From the NCBI GenBank assembly GCA_933228895.1, contig OW121848.1:161340688-161404687 (forward strand): a DNA stretch of 64,000 bases. Direction: 5' to 3'. The position numbers and the translations under genes are program-made. How positions within the stretch are numbered: position 1 is the first letter of the stretch; every line of letters starts with the position of its first letter. Positions 44,440-53,800 of this stretch are shown here, piece by piece. Source of the stretch: Platycnemis pennipes. Lineage: Eukaryota > Arthropoda > Insecta > Odonata > Platycnemididae. The notes beneath the pieces were generated by a model. That model was not told the origin of the DNA, did not search any database, and saw nothing but the letters and a program-made list of their open reading frames with translations.

Positions 44440-45111
44440 TCATGTCTTGGTTTACTTACGCGAATGCATCAGTTTTGCTTGGGGTTGTAGTGAGACTTTA
44501 GATGCAATTCAAGAGTGGTGCGACAAATAGCAGTTAGAACATAACCTTAAAAAGTGTGGAGCTATCAAATTTTGGAGGAGGAATAATTGAATAGAGCGAT
44601 CATATAAAATAAATAACACGAAGATCGAAAGCGTTGAAACCATAAGGTATTTAGGTGTAACAATCACTAACGATTTATCGTGGGGAAGACAATTCCAGGA
44701 AATTTGCGGCCGAGCAAAGAGATGTTACTTTTCACTAGTTAGGCCCCACCTTGAATATGCAGCCAGCGTATGGGATCCGAATGAATTAGGTTTGATCAGA
44801 GAACTAGACAGTGTGCAGCGTAGAGAAGCTTGGTTCGTTAAAAGGTGTTACGATAGGTCGAGTAGTGTTCCAGAATTAATACAAGAACTAGGGTGGGAAT
44901 CATTATCACAGTAGGTAGTAGGGTATCACAGGCAGGTTCAAGTACAGATTAAATATATTAGGGAAATTTCAATCGGATAGCTTTACTGAAGATGTTAGGC
45001 ACATATTAAAAACACCAACGTATTATGCTATATTCGATCAGATAAACAAGATTAGGGAGATAGATTATCGTACTGATAGATTCAATATGGCATTTTTCCC
45101 CCGCACTGTAA
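44440..45111 (+). mobile_element. CR1/L2-like LINE, family A, part before the MITE insertion
   Basis: It starts within the region after the RT catalytic site (ETLDAIQEWCDK, LKKCGAIKF, ERSYKINNTKIESVE, IRYLGVTITNDLSWG), making it the 5'-most reaching CR1/L2-like copy here. It then reads RPHLEYAASVWDPNELGLIR after losing about 18 codons between GRAKR and CYFS. A stop at TGCGACAAATAG and a scrambled duplication (GTAGGTAGTAGGGTATCACA) show decay. The coding region is interrupted at FFPRT by the MITE at 45112. Confidence 0.8.
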
Positions 45112-45332
45112 AGGCCGCTTTACACGATACAATTTTTTGCACAATTTATTGTACAAACTGAACGAAATTGTATGTTTGTCTGAATGGAATTAGAACACGT
45201 TCTATTTCCCGTTCAGTCATTCAGACAATCGCACAAGTTTTCGTACAATTTGCCGCTTTACACGGTACAATTTCCTCATGCAAGAGTTTGTACAAGAAAT
45301 TGTACGAAAAATTGTATCGTGTAAAGCGGCCT
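45112..45332. mobile_element. PIF/Harbinger-like MITE, 221 bp, inserted in a LINE
   Basis: The ends AGGCCGCTTTACACGATACA (45112) and its reverse complement (ending 45332) form 26-27 bp inverted repeats. TAA flanks both sides (45109-45111 and 45333-45335), a 3-bp duplication as in PIF/Harbinger. Removing the insert and one TAA restores CACTG-TAA-GAGAAT, matching uninterrupted family A copies. An internal GCCGCTTTACACGGTACAAT at 45250 makes a second, nested hairpin with the right end. It shares a TTAGAACACGTTCTA palindrome (45190-45204) with the larger relative at 29897. Confidence 0.9.
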
Positions 45333-45335
45333 TAA

Positions 45336-45575
45336 GAGAATAGAATAGGCAGCATAGCCAAGGAATAGGTAGGGGAAACATTTTAGAGTAGTCTGTAGTG
45401 CATGATAGATGTATAATGTAGTGTATGATGCATCCCTTAAATACTATGGATACCAACAATCCAGTTGAGACCCTATAGTTGCTTGCTTGCATGTCGGTAG
45501 TGCATGCTTGGTGATCTTCCCCCCCTGCCACACACCCTCGCGATGGTTTGCAGGGTATGGTGTAGATGTAGATGT
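45336..45575 (+). mobile_element. CR1/L2-like LINE, family A, 3' part after the MITE
   Basis: It resumes with AGAATAGGCAGCATAGC (RQHSKGIGRGNILE reading), the family stop, and UTR with ATGCATGCTTGGTGAT-like text. The stem-loop CCCTGCCACACACCCTCGCG..TTTGCAGGG and a GTAGATGTAGATGTGAG tail end at about 45575. Confidence 0.85.
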
Positions 45576-45639
45576 GAGACTGGGGTTGCGCCTAGGCTCA
45601 GAACAATGACATGGAGCAAGAGAAGACTCAGCTTGTCTA

Positions 45640-45960
45640 CGGTGGTCTCGCATCACGTGTGCGCGGGCGGTGTTTAGGCAAGGGCGGAGGGGGAGGTGAG
45701 GAGTTTACTGCAGGAGATGGATGGAGGTGCGTGCCTGCGTTTGTGGGGGCGGAGGGGGGGAAGGAGGGGGAGGCAGAGAGGAGGGAGTGTTGGTGGTTGA
45801 GCTGAGGAAACGACTCTATCGAGGGCCACCGTCAGGCAGATCCTGGCCCCAGGGCACTCCACCCCTCCCCTCATCATCTTCCCACTCGAAACCCCCTACA
45901 CAACTCGCTCCCACTTCTCTCTTTTTTTTGTTCTTCCGGTGAATCCCTACTCCGCCCATC
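45640..45960. other. GC/CpG-rich block
   Basis: The plus strand is G-rich until about 45810 and C-rich afterwards, giving frames on both strands of 64-73 codons. No domain. Confidence 0.45.
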
Positions 45961-46619
45961 CTTACCCCACGACAGACTCAAGTTCTTCCTCCATTCTTCT
46001 ATGCATCCACGGGACTGAGGTGGAATTCCTGGCTTTTCTGAATCGCGCAGGAGGCATCACGAGAGGCAGGCATAACGACAGCTATTGCTAGATTGTTGAC
46101 TGAACTGCTGTCAATTTTAATTGTTTTTCGATATATTGAAATACTCCAGCATGAGTGCGCCAATAAGGATCACAACTGCATGTACGCAATGGCATTTAAC
46201 GAATTAAAAAAATATTTGAAAACATATAACTCTTATAATTATTACGGAGTATCAGAACAAAATGCATAACAGCGTCGCAACTATTTGCCTTCTTCACCTC
46301 TTCTATGCGATTTATTATTGATTTCAGTTTCTTCATACGGAGCTGTCACATCACAATAAACCAGTATTTTCTGGTTGTACTACTTGCAGCGGGAATAACT
46401 CAATGAACTGAGAGCATTTTGTGATTAGGGAGGCGAGTAATTAAAAAAGTTGATTTTTTTAGTGGCTCATTAATAATTTTCTCTCTCTAACACTCTGAAC
46501 TTATGACGTTTAGGTTAAATAAGGTTGTCAAGAGTTCATCTATGGGATGCGGATAACGTATTCTTATCGAAAACGGAAAAATACGAGACTGTGAGGCGGG
46601 TAAAATGCTTTACTTCCTC
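45961..46619. other. AT-rich stretch, nothing recognised
   Basis: No frames or repeats of note. Confidence 0.4.
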
Positions 46620-47080
46620 CCGCTACCCTCATCTCCCAGATTTCTTCACGGTGGCCAAAACAAGCATTTGGGGGGGATGAAGTCCCCACCTGCTGTGTCG
46701 CTCCCACCCTCACCGATCGGAGAGCGGTCCTCAACGTCTGCAACCCCACTGCACTGCCGAGAAGTGTCTCAATCTCCCTCCCCCTCCCGCCCCAAGCAGC
46801 CTAATGTCTCTCGTGTCTCTCAAACACCCGGAAAGGGACGACTCTCCTCATCTTGGGGTTCCAAAATCCTATCTACGTCGACACCACCTCTCCCTTCCCA
46901 GCGTAATCGGGAGGAGGAAATTCCTGGGGCCCGACCAACCGCGAGCCTCCGCCGATGCGAGAGGCCACCTCAGGGCAGTGTGAGGAGGGGGGGAAGTGAC
47001 ATGCGTCCTCCGGAGCGCAGTCCTTACGCCTAGTGTGGCTAGCCTGACCCTCACCCCTCCCCACCCCCGAGCGGCCTTTC
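46620..47080. other. GC/CpG-rich block
   Basis: C-rich plus strand with CpGs. The frames 46605-47033 plus (142 codons) and 46869-47210 minus (113 codons) overlap and are Ser/Pro/Arg-rich. Not credible as genes without further evidence. Confidence 0.45.
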
Positions 47081-48757
47081 CCTCTGTCTGCCTATCATGC
47101 GAAGCTATCACGCTGAGACAGTGGCAGTTGGGTGGCCGTGGACATATTTGGGCGGTAAATTTGACAATTTTCGAAATGAAGACGTGCGTAGCCGACCATT
47201 CTCTCCTCAATACTGCCCCGAAGGCGCATATTAGAAGAATAAGCGTATCATCATCTCAAGAATTAGGATTCTCTTAACGTTTCGGACTCGTGCACGAATA
47301 AGGAAAGCGGAAGAAAATATGAAATTTTGAATTAGTAAAGCTACATTCGGAATGTTCGAGTGTATGATGCGTATTGGAAAACTAAGAAATGAGATAATCA
47401 GCTACAATATCCAGTAGATATTTAACGAAGAAAAATTTGTAAATGAGGTAGTCGGGGATTTTTAATTTTCAATCCCTCAAATCACGAAGGAAATAATCAA
47501 TGTTAGGATGTTGAAATACGGAGCTCGCCACAACCTTACCGACTTATTTTCCGCGCAGAACTGAGATGCAATTATAAATCAAGGGGAAGTTCTAAATAGA
47601 AATAGAATGGCGCAATGATATATCCACATTTGTAGCAACTACAGTCAAGAAAACACCCGGGAAGATTGTGATCCCAAAAGTCCTACCAGCTGCTCTTTGG
47701 TGGCTCGTAGGTTACAACGCCGGAGCGATTTAAGGATCTTAATTACCCTTCTCTCTTGAAGCTCAGGCCCTGTTTGCTGCTGGCTCATTCGTTCTGAATA
47801 ACCTTGCTATTTTCCTTCTCTAAGGTTGGAGAGGCGTAAATTAAGTTTAACTCAGTTTATTTCAAATGAGGTAGCTCAATGGAGGAGGTAGCTAATGGCT
47901 AGTGAGCTGTCATAATATGCAAAAACGCTAAAAATAAAGTCACTCTGTAGAGAAAATAATGAAAGAGGGGGACAACTCGATAGATTACCTCTATCTGTTT
48001 TTCGTAATTATTATTCCTTGAAGTTTGATGAAATTTGCATAGTCTTCATTAAAAAACCACCTTAGTTCAACAGTATTCGGCTGGCCGCAGAGGCTCCAAA
48101 ATATGTCTTCAAGTTCAAAGCTGATCACAATATGGCAACTTTGCTTAATATAATTTCGAATAAAAAGGTCTCACTCTCTCGGCCAACGGGAAGGGGGGGG
48201 GGAACCACTTCCTTCCCAACAACTCCCCTCAGATGTCCTTCCCAGGGTATGTTTCCATGAGAAATTCTTCTGCCGAGTTAATGTATACCTGGCATTTTTT
48301 ATCCTGCGGGCGCTTATCGCATTCTCTCGAAGTATGCCGCGGCTATGTTATCGCACCATTGGTACCTCAGGACCCTTGGATGCGCAAATACGGTGGTGGT
48401 GGCACGGGAGAAAAAATTCAATACATCTACACCTAAGCTTACTGCCCCCTTAGGGATTCGTAAGCGTCTGGTTTAAAGCTATTGATATTGAGGCATCGAA
48501 GTCAACTCCCTTGATCTTTCACCGGTGCACATTGGGGCTGAAATCGAAAATAGCTGCCCGAAAATCAAAATATGATTATTCTAAGCCACGATATTAAACA
48601 TTTTAAGAATAATTTTTCATTTACAAGTGTATTTGTTTTGTGTGTTATATGTCCATGTTCTAACTCATCAACATCTTATATAGGGTTCAAGTTGAACAAT
48701 TTTTGCAAAAAATGACCGCTCTCAATTTTCCGTAAGAAAGTACATAATCAAGCTGAT
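47081..48757. other. No gene recognised
   Basis: Mostly AT-rich. A G-run occurs at 48191-48201. The 67-codon frame at 48233-48436 has no family motif. CATCTACACCTAAGC at 48424 resembles a reversed LINE tail, but nothing else supports it. Confidence 0.4.
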
Positions 48758-48815
48758 TGACTTCTGCCCCTCACATTAGCGGTGCCTTACAGAATACGTA
48801 TAATGTAGGTGTATA
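48758..48815 (+). mobile_element. Possible diverged CR1/L2-like LINE 3' tail
   Basis: CTGCCCCTCACATTAGCGGT followed by GCCTTACAGAATACGTATAA and TGTAGGTGTA aligns roughly with the conserved LINE 3' stem-loop and GTAGATGTA tail. Many mismatches are present, so this is an old copy or chance. Confidence 0.35.
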
Positions 48816-50379
48816 CTATGCTGAGCCATTGAAGGTAAACCTTTTGGGTTAGAAATAATAATGCAATATAGGACCGAAAACGGGCTTTTGCATTGCATTG
48901 ATTCTGCTATCATAGCTATCACATTTACAACAAATATAGAGTACCCTGTTTTTTGTAATTGATTTGTCTTTACGCAGAAAAATTGTTAAAATGTACATGA
49001 AGCGACAAAAAATATCTCGAGTATTTCGAGACTTTTCAAAGATTTCCTTCTCCATAGTGTGCAGTGCTAACTCCCCTTGAATAGAATGATCCTTTTTTTC
49101 ATGTTCTCTTGTGAGGCATTCAAACAGTGAGCACAGAAACAAAAACTGTTGGTGGTATTCCATGCTCTGAGAATATGGGGTAAAGTGGTATCTCTATTGC
49201 AATGATGTTTTTTTCTGACGCCAGTAACGAGGTCCATTCTCGTAATTGTTTTCCATCTAGCATTCACTCGTACACTTACACAAGTATATTAAACTTCAAA
49301 TTCCCTTCCCTTGTTTGCTGCATCATTACAAATAATTATCCTATTGTTTCCATCGAAAGCTACTGGGAAGCCATTTCCTACGATTCAAAAGATTTCTCCT
49401 CCTATCAAGCATTGATCCCGCTTCATTGCTTGGTCTGCTGTTCTACGCTGTTACTTGCGTGTTGCTTGCGGAGATGTTTAGATGTTCTCCTTATACTTCA
49501 GTACAAAACTGGAAATAATTATGCATATATTGTATCATATTGTATGTGTATTTACTCTATGATTGTATTCATCAATTTATAAGGAGTAATTCATGTGTTT
49601 TTTAATTCGTCCAACAGAACATTCGGGGGAAATATCCTGGATTTTCATCCGCTCCCTGCGCTAACAGCGTTTCAACTCAGGAGAGATCTACCGAACTAGA
49701 AAGTGTTGCCGTTGCTGGCAAGGCTAAGATCACACTCCACTTTCTTTTTTTAGTAGTCAAATTTATGCCCATAATTCCAGTTTCTCCTGGCGTATGGAAA
49801 ACATCCACGAAATTCTTTTGTCTATATAAAAACCAAAAAGAGAAAATAATGAAAAACAATTCGCACAACGGTGTGTATGAAAATATATCTGGGGACGTAT
49901 ATACTTCAAGAATGTTGCATTAAATTGAAACAATTGGGCGTATTTGGCGTTGGTGTCGTCGGAATGTTGGCTGAAATAATGTAACTATTGGACAACATTA
50001 TGAACGTTAAAATGAATATGTTCTTCTTAAATGATTTGGTTGCTACATATTATAAATATAACATTGCTTTTCAATGATCTTGATGAAGAGATTTAAAAGC
50101 AGGAAAATCTGTATGGGTGAGGATACTTTGTTTGAGTAATTTTTTGATCTACAATACGATCCTTCAAGTAAATTTTGAACATTGATCCTGCTCTTCTTTT
50201 GATATATAAAGTACCAACCGATGTGTACGGCTTTGCAGATGATTTTTAAACTGAGTACTAAGCATCACTACCATTCTTATTAAATATATATGAGTGTGTT
50301 CAAGTGAATCCATATGACGTGGTTGGAGTGGAAGACGCTCTCAAAGTCTGCTCCCCTTCTCTTAAGAGAAGCACTTTGT
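48816..50379. other. AT-rich stretch, nothing recognised
   Basis: Frames at 48849-49163 minus (104 codons) and 49202-49582 plus (126 codons, hydrophobic C-terminal half) have no recognisable domain. The reverse complement of 49130-49270 also stays open in another frame. I cannot assign any of these. Confidence 0.35.
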
Positions 50380-50900
50380 AAGGGAAGGATTGAGGGAGGT
50401 CGAGCGGTTGGACATAAGACTTCGCCGACTCTAGCTTCTTCGAATGGCCCGATCACTCCGCGGGCGACAAGTGAAAGCGCATGTCCGAACACATTGCCGC
50501 GGGCATCCGGGGAGCGACACTGCCACAATTCTTCCGCCGTCCCACCCCCTCCCACCCCCTCCATCCCCCTCCCACCCCCTTCCCCCTCTCCATATCGCGC
50601 GTGTGGTCCCAGAAGTCGAATCCGTCTCGTGCGTGTAGCTCCCCGGAGAGGACCCGTGTCCAGGCTTCCACAATGTAAACAAACGCGGGGAGGAATGCCG
50701 CTCTCAATTACATACACCCCTTTCCCATCATCCCTCGTGGAGGGAGGGGACGCACACGGGAACCCTTTTATCTCATCCCTCCCCCACCCCCTGGAATGGA
50801 TGGACGGATGCCTTTGCCGGACGCTCACCCTCGGTCACCCACGGGGGGAAGAAAGGGGGAGGGAGGCGGGGATCCAGATTGGGAGAAGTTGACGTCAGGC
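50380..50900. other. GC/CpG-rich block with C-rich minisatellite
   Basis: CCCACCCCCT-like units repeat at 50539-50585. The long frames 50280-50828 minus (182 codons) and 50314-50892 plus (192 codons) overlap almost completely on opposite strands, typical of stop-poor GC-rich DNA. No domains are recognised. Confidence 0.5.
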
Positions 50901-50969
50901 GGAAAGGGTTTCTCCGTGTGCGCTTGTGAGGGCGTGCGTGTGATTTTTTGAATGGCGACCGATCGTTTT

Positions 50970-51015
50970 AAGCCGCAATTAACGCAATGTTAACGCAACG
51001 TTAATGCAACGCAAT
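50970..51015. repeat. Short tandem repeat of a TTAACGCAA motif
   Basis: ATTAACGCAATG, TTAACGCAACG and TTAATGCAACG follow one another directly, forming about three and a half units of 11-12 bp. The array abuts the LINE fragment starting at 51016. Confidence 0.65.
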
Positions 51016-51795
51016 AACAAACATGGAATCCATTAAATATCTTGGAATAAGACTGACACGTGATCTTTCCTGGGGTAAACTCATACGTGAAATAATGGGG
51101 CAATCTAATTCATCACAAGAGTATTGGGTAAATGTGACGATCATATACGAGAAATCAGCTACTTTTCCCTTGTTTGGAATATGGTGCCTGTGTATGGGAT
51201 CCCTACGAAATGGGTCTAAATTAGGAACTTGAACATGAGCATCGAAGATCGGCAAGATTTGTAAAGGGACGGTACGATAACCTTATTAGCGTAACCTGTC
51301 TATTAAATGAATTAAATTGGGAATCATTGTCAGATCGCAGGTTGAAATTTAGGCTTACTCTCTTAAATAAATTCCAAGATAATATTTTCTGTGATTACGT
51401 TAAAAATATTTTGCGAACCCCAACTTACTGTGGTAGACTGGACCATGATTACAAAATTAGAGAAATTGATTGCCGAACTGACAGATTCAAAATGTCCTTT
51501 TTTCCTCGCACAATTAGGGATATGAATAACGGTAAATATATCCAGTACGAGTGTAGCAATGGATAACATTGGTAGCTGCATGTTGGTATAAGGACTTGAA
51601 GGTAACCCAACTAACAGCATGTGTTTGCATCCCTACTTTGCTATTTTTATCTCATTAAATAGCGAAGTTTAGGCTAATATATTAATATTAATCCTATTTT
51701 ATACATGATATGTAGAGCATGTTTGGTGAGAATTCAACACCTGCCACATAACACTATGGTGTCTCGCAGGGTATTATATAGATGTACATGTAGAA
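51016..51795 (+). mobile_element. CR1/L2-like LINE, family B, 5'-truncated
   Basis: The start reads ESIKYLGIRLTRDLSWGKLI followed by REIMGQ. After a damaged middle (the FSLV to LEYAASV junction is shortened) come WDPYEMG, FVKGRYDNLISVTCLLNELN, SLSDRRLKFRLTLLNKFQ and REIDCRTDRFKMSF (51327-51566). The 3' stem-loop is decayed (CCTGCCACATAACACTATGG), and the tail TAGATGTACATGTAGAA ends near 51795. Confidence 0.8.
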
Positions 51796-52264
51796 TGTTG
51801 TCATCCGCACGTAGGTCGCCGAATGTTCGCAATGGCTTCAATCGGAATGTCCTGTATTTCTTTCTCCGATCTTAAATTCTTTTCGTAGTGGACGGGAGTC
51901 AAAGGAGATTTCTTCTGACCGTAGGCAAATGATGACGTCATGTAAAGATCTCCTGCCGCAAGCAGCCGTATAAATCCTGTTGCCATTGTAATATGCCGCA
52001 AATGTCTAAAATTAAGACATGAAACACATTTTTAACGTCATTTTCGTCATTAATACTTTTTGTCTCATATGAAAGTCTCATTAAATTGCATTAACATCTC
52101 TTAAATATGTCAAAACAGGCCAGCAACATTGAGGAAGTGATTTGATATTTCGTTATCTTCGATATTTCTACACTGCTTAATTACCTATCGTAATAAATAT
52201 TTTACAAATCTAGTGGTCGAGTTCTAATATGATAATATAGCAATAAAAGAATAAAATATATTAC
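51796..52264. other. AT-rich stretch, nothing recognised
   Basis: No frames above 66 codons. It is the left flank of the large palindrome. Confidence 0.4.
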
Positions 52265-52588
52265 TGGTTGGTTATTCAGGGGAGGCGACCGACAGCTGAG
52301 GTCATCTGCGCCATTTAAGATAGGTGGGTAATTGGGATATGGTAGGAGTTTCCAGGGAACGGAGGAAGGGTGGAGAGAAACCCGGCGTGAGCATTAGCCG
52401 ACTCTTAACGAAAGGCGCCAAGGGGACCACGGTTTAACGTCTCATCCAACGGACGGAGTACTGTACTTGAAATGCCCTCCACTAGGCACTCAAGTGGGGA
52501 CCGGTTTTCCACTGAAAAATCCGCCAATCGAACTCGGGCCCTCGGGATGGGAGGCCAGTACTCTAGCCACCACACCAACCCGATCCCC
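52265..52588 (-). repeat. SINE, left arm of a large palindrome
   Basis: Reverse complement of 52620-52953 with roughly 92% identity by eye. Read on the minus strand, it starts at the centre with GGGGATCGGGTTGGTGTGGT and the tRNA-like GGCTAGAGTACTGGCCTCCC. The degenerate B box GAGTTCGATTGGC follows, and the outer end carries a CCAA-type tail. The tRNA-like head points to pol III origin. Open frames here (52467-52718 plus, 52490-52762 minus) translate almost identically because of the palindrome and are not genes. Confidence 0.85.
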
Positions 52589-52619
52589 GAAATGGAGTAC
52601 TCCTCTCCCGAAAGAAGTA
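52589..52619. other. Spacer at the centre of the palindrome
   Basis: 31 bp of non-symmetric sequence (GAAATGGAGTACTCCTCTCC...) separate the two arms and would form the loop of the cruciform. Confidence 0.8.
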
Positions 52620-52953
52620 GGGGATCGGGTTGGTGTGGTGGCTAGAGTACTGGCCTCCCATTCCGAGGGCCCGAGTTCGATTGGCGGATTTTTCAGTGGA
52701 AAACCGGTCCCCACTTGAGTGCCTACTAGTGGAGGGCATTTCAAGTTCAGTACTCCGTCCATCGCATGGGACGTTAAGCCGTGGTACCCTTGGCGCCTTT
52801 CGTTAAGAGGAGGCTAATGCCGATACCGGGTTTCTCTCCTCCCTTCCTCCGTTCCCTGAAAACTCCTACCATTACCCAGTTACCCACCTATCCTAAATGG
52901 CGCAAATGACCTCAGCTGTCGGCCGCCTCCCCTGAATTACCAACCAACCAACC
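52620..52953 (+). repeat. SINE, right arm of a large palindrome
   Basis: The plus-strand copy has its tRNA-like head adjacent to the central spacer and a tail of CCAACCAACCAACC at 52940-52953. Its length is about 334 bp, slightly longer than the left arm because of a longer tail and a 3-bp indel. No target-site duplication is recognisable around the pair. Confidence 0.85.
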
Positions 52954-53089
52954 TACGATAAGATAATGATTCACAACCTAATGCTTGTTTTATTGTTATA
53001 AACTCATATCCTCCACCCTCATATTCATCAGGTAACCAGATAATGTTGCACTTTGGCGACACCCCGATCGTGCTATAAAAATATTTTAT

Positions 53090-53480
53090 ATTGAATTGCA
53101 GAATTTTTTTCTTGTCTTCATGATGGATCTATTCCACAGATTTACGCCTGAAACTTTGGCATTTATCGTAACGCATTTTCCTGCGTTCTGATAGTAACTC
53201 CCATCGTAATTATTCTGGTAAACTTGTTAAACAGTAATACAATTGTCAGAACGGTCTTTAATACATCTACCTGATCTCCTTTGCACGCGCTCTGATTCTT
53301 TTACCATACCTCTTCCCACGGATCCCATACTTAAGCGGCATATTCTAAATGAGGCCTGACAAGTGTTTGATTTGCTTCTTTCTCGTACTCCCTCGTCGCA
53401 TTTGCCTAGAACCCATTTTACGAATCGTGATCTACGGTATCCTACTCTAGTTACACCCCTGATGCGTTTAACGATAGACT
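53090..53480 (-). mobile_element. CR1/L2-like LINE, diverged family C fragment
   Basis: The reverse complement contains a KWVLGKCDE-like segment (GGGTTCTAGGCAAATGCGAC) and an LEYAAxVWDPWEE-like segment (TTTAGAATATGCCGCTTAAG then TATGGGATCCGTGGGAAGAG). Further on come SERVQRRSGRC-like and ELLSERRKMRYDKC-like pieces in several frames. It is considerably more degraded than families A and B, and no 3' stem-loop remains. Confidence 0.6.
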
Positions 53481-53497
53481 CCTAGTTCATCTTGCGA

Positions 53498-53525
53498 GTG
53501 GCGTAAGTGGCGTAAGTGGCGTAAG
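53498..53525. repeat. TGGCGTAAG x3 microrepeat
   Basis: Three direct copies of the 9-mer TGGCGTAAG lie in tandem. It is a small slippage product. Confidence 0.85.
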
Positions 53526-53559
53526 CTATGCCGGGCCGTGGTCCTAGTTCCGTGTAGGT

Positions 53560-53800
53560 ACGTACTGTCGCGTGCAGCTGAGAGTGACGCGCAACAGGGG
53601 GGGGGGCGCATCGGAATTGGGGGCCTCCTCCGCCCCCTGCCTCCTCCGCAAGGGACGGATGACCTGGGGAGGGAACGCGCCTAATGACCCCTCATCAAGA
53701 GGCGGATGGGGTCACACCCTGGTCCTCCCTCCCCCACTCCCTCTCCCACCCGGAAACACGCACAGTTGCGTGGGGAGGGGGTTTTCATTCCAGGGGCCAT
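53560..53800. other. GC-rich block
   Basis: A G9 tract at 53597-53605 is followed by CpG- and C-rich DNA. The 76-83 codon frames on both strands lack domains. Confidence 0.4.

Noticed and set aside
48423..48470. Reversed LINE tail (TACATCTACACC)
   Set aside because: Beyond the short tail-like phrase the conserved stem-loop is not present, so chance is likely.
50280..50892. Overlapping 182- and 192-codon frames as genes
   Set aside because: They lie on opposite strands of the same CpG-rich block with a C-rich minisatellite; mutual overlap shows a stop-poor composition effect.
52467..52762. Two near-identical proteins encoded on opposite strands
   Set aside because: They are an automatic result of the SINE palindrome; the same nucleotide sequence is read from each arm.
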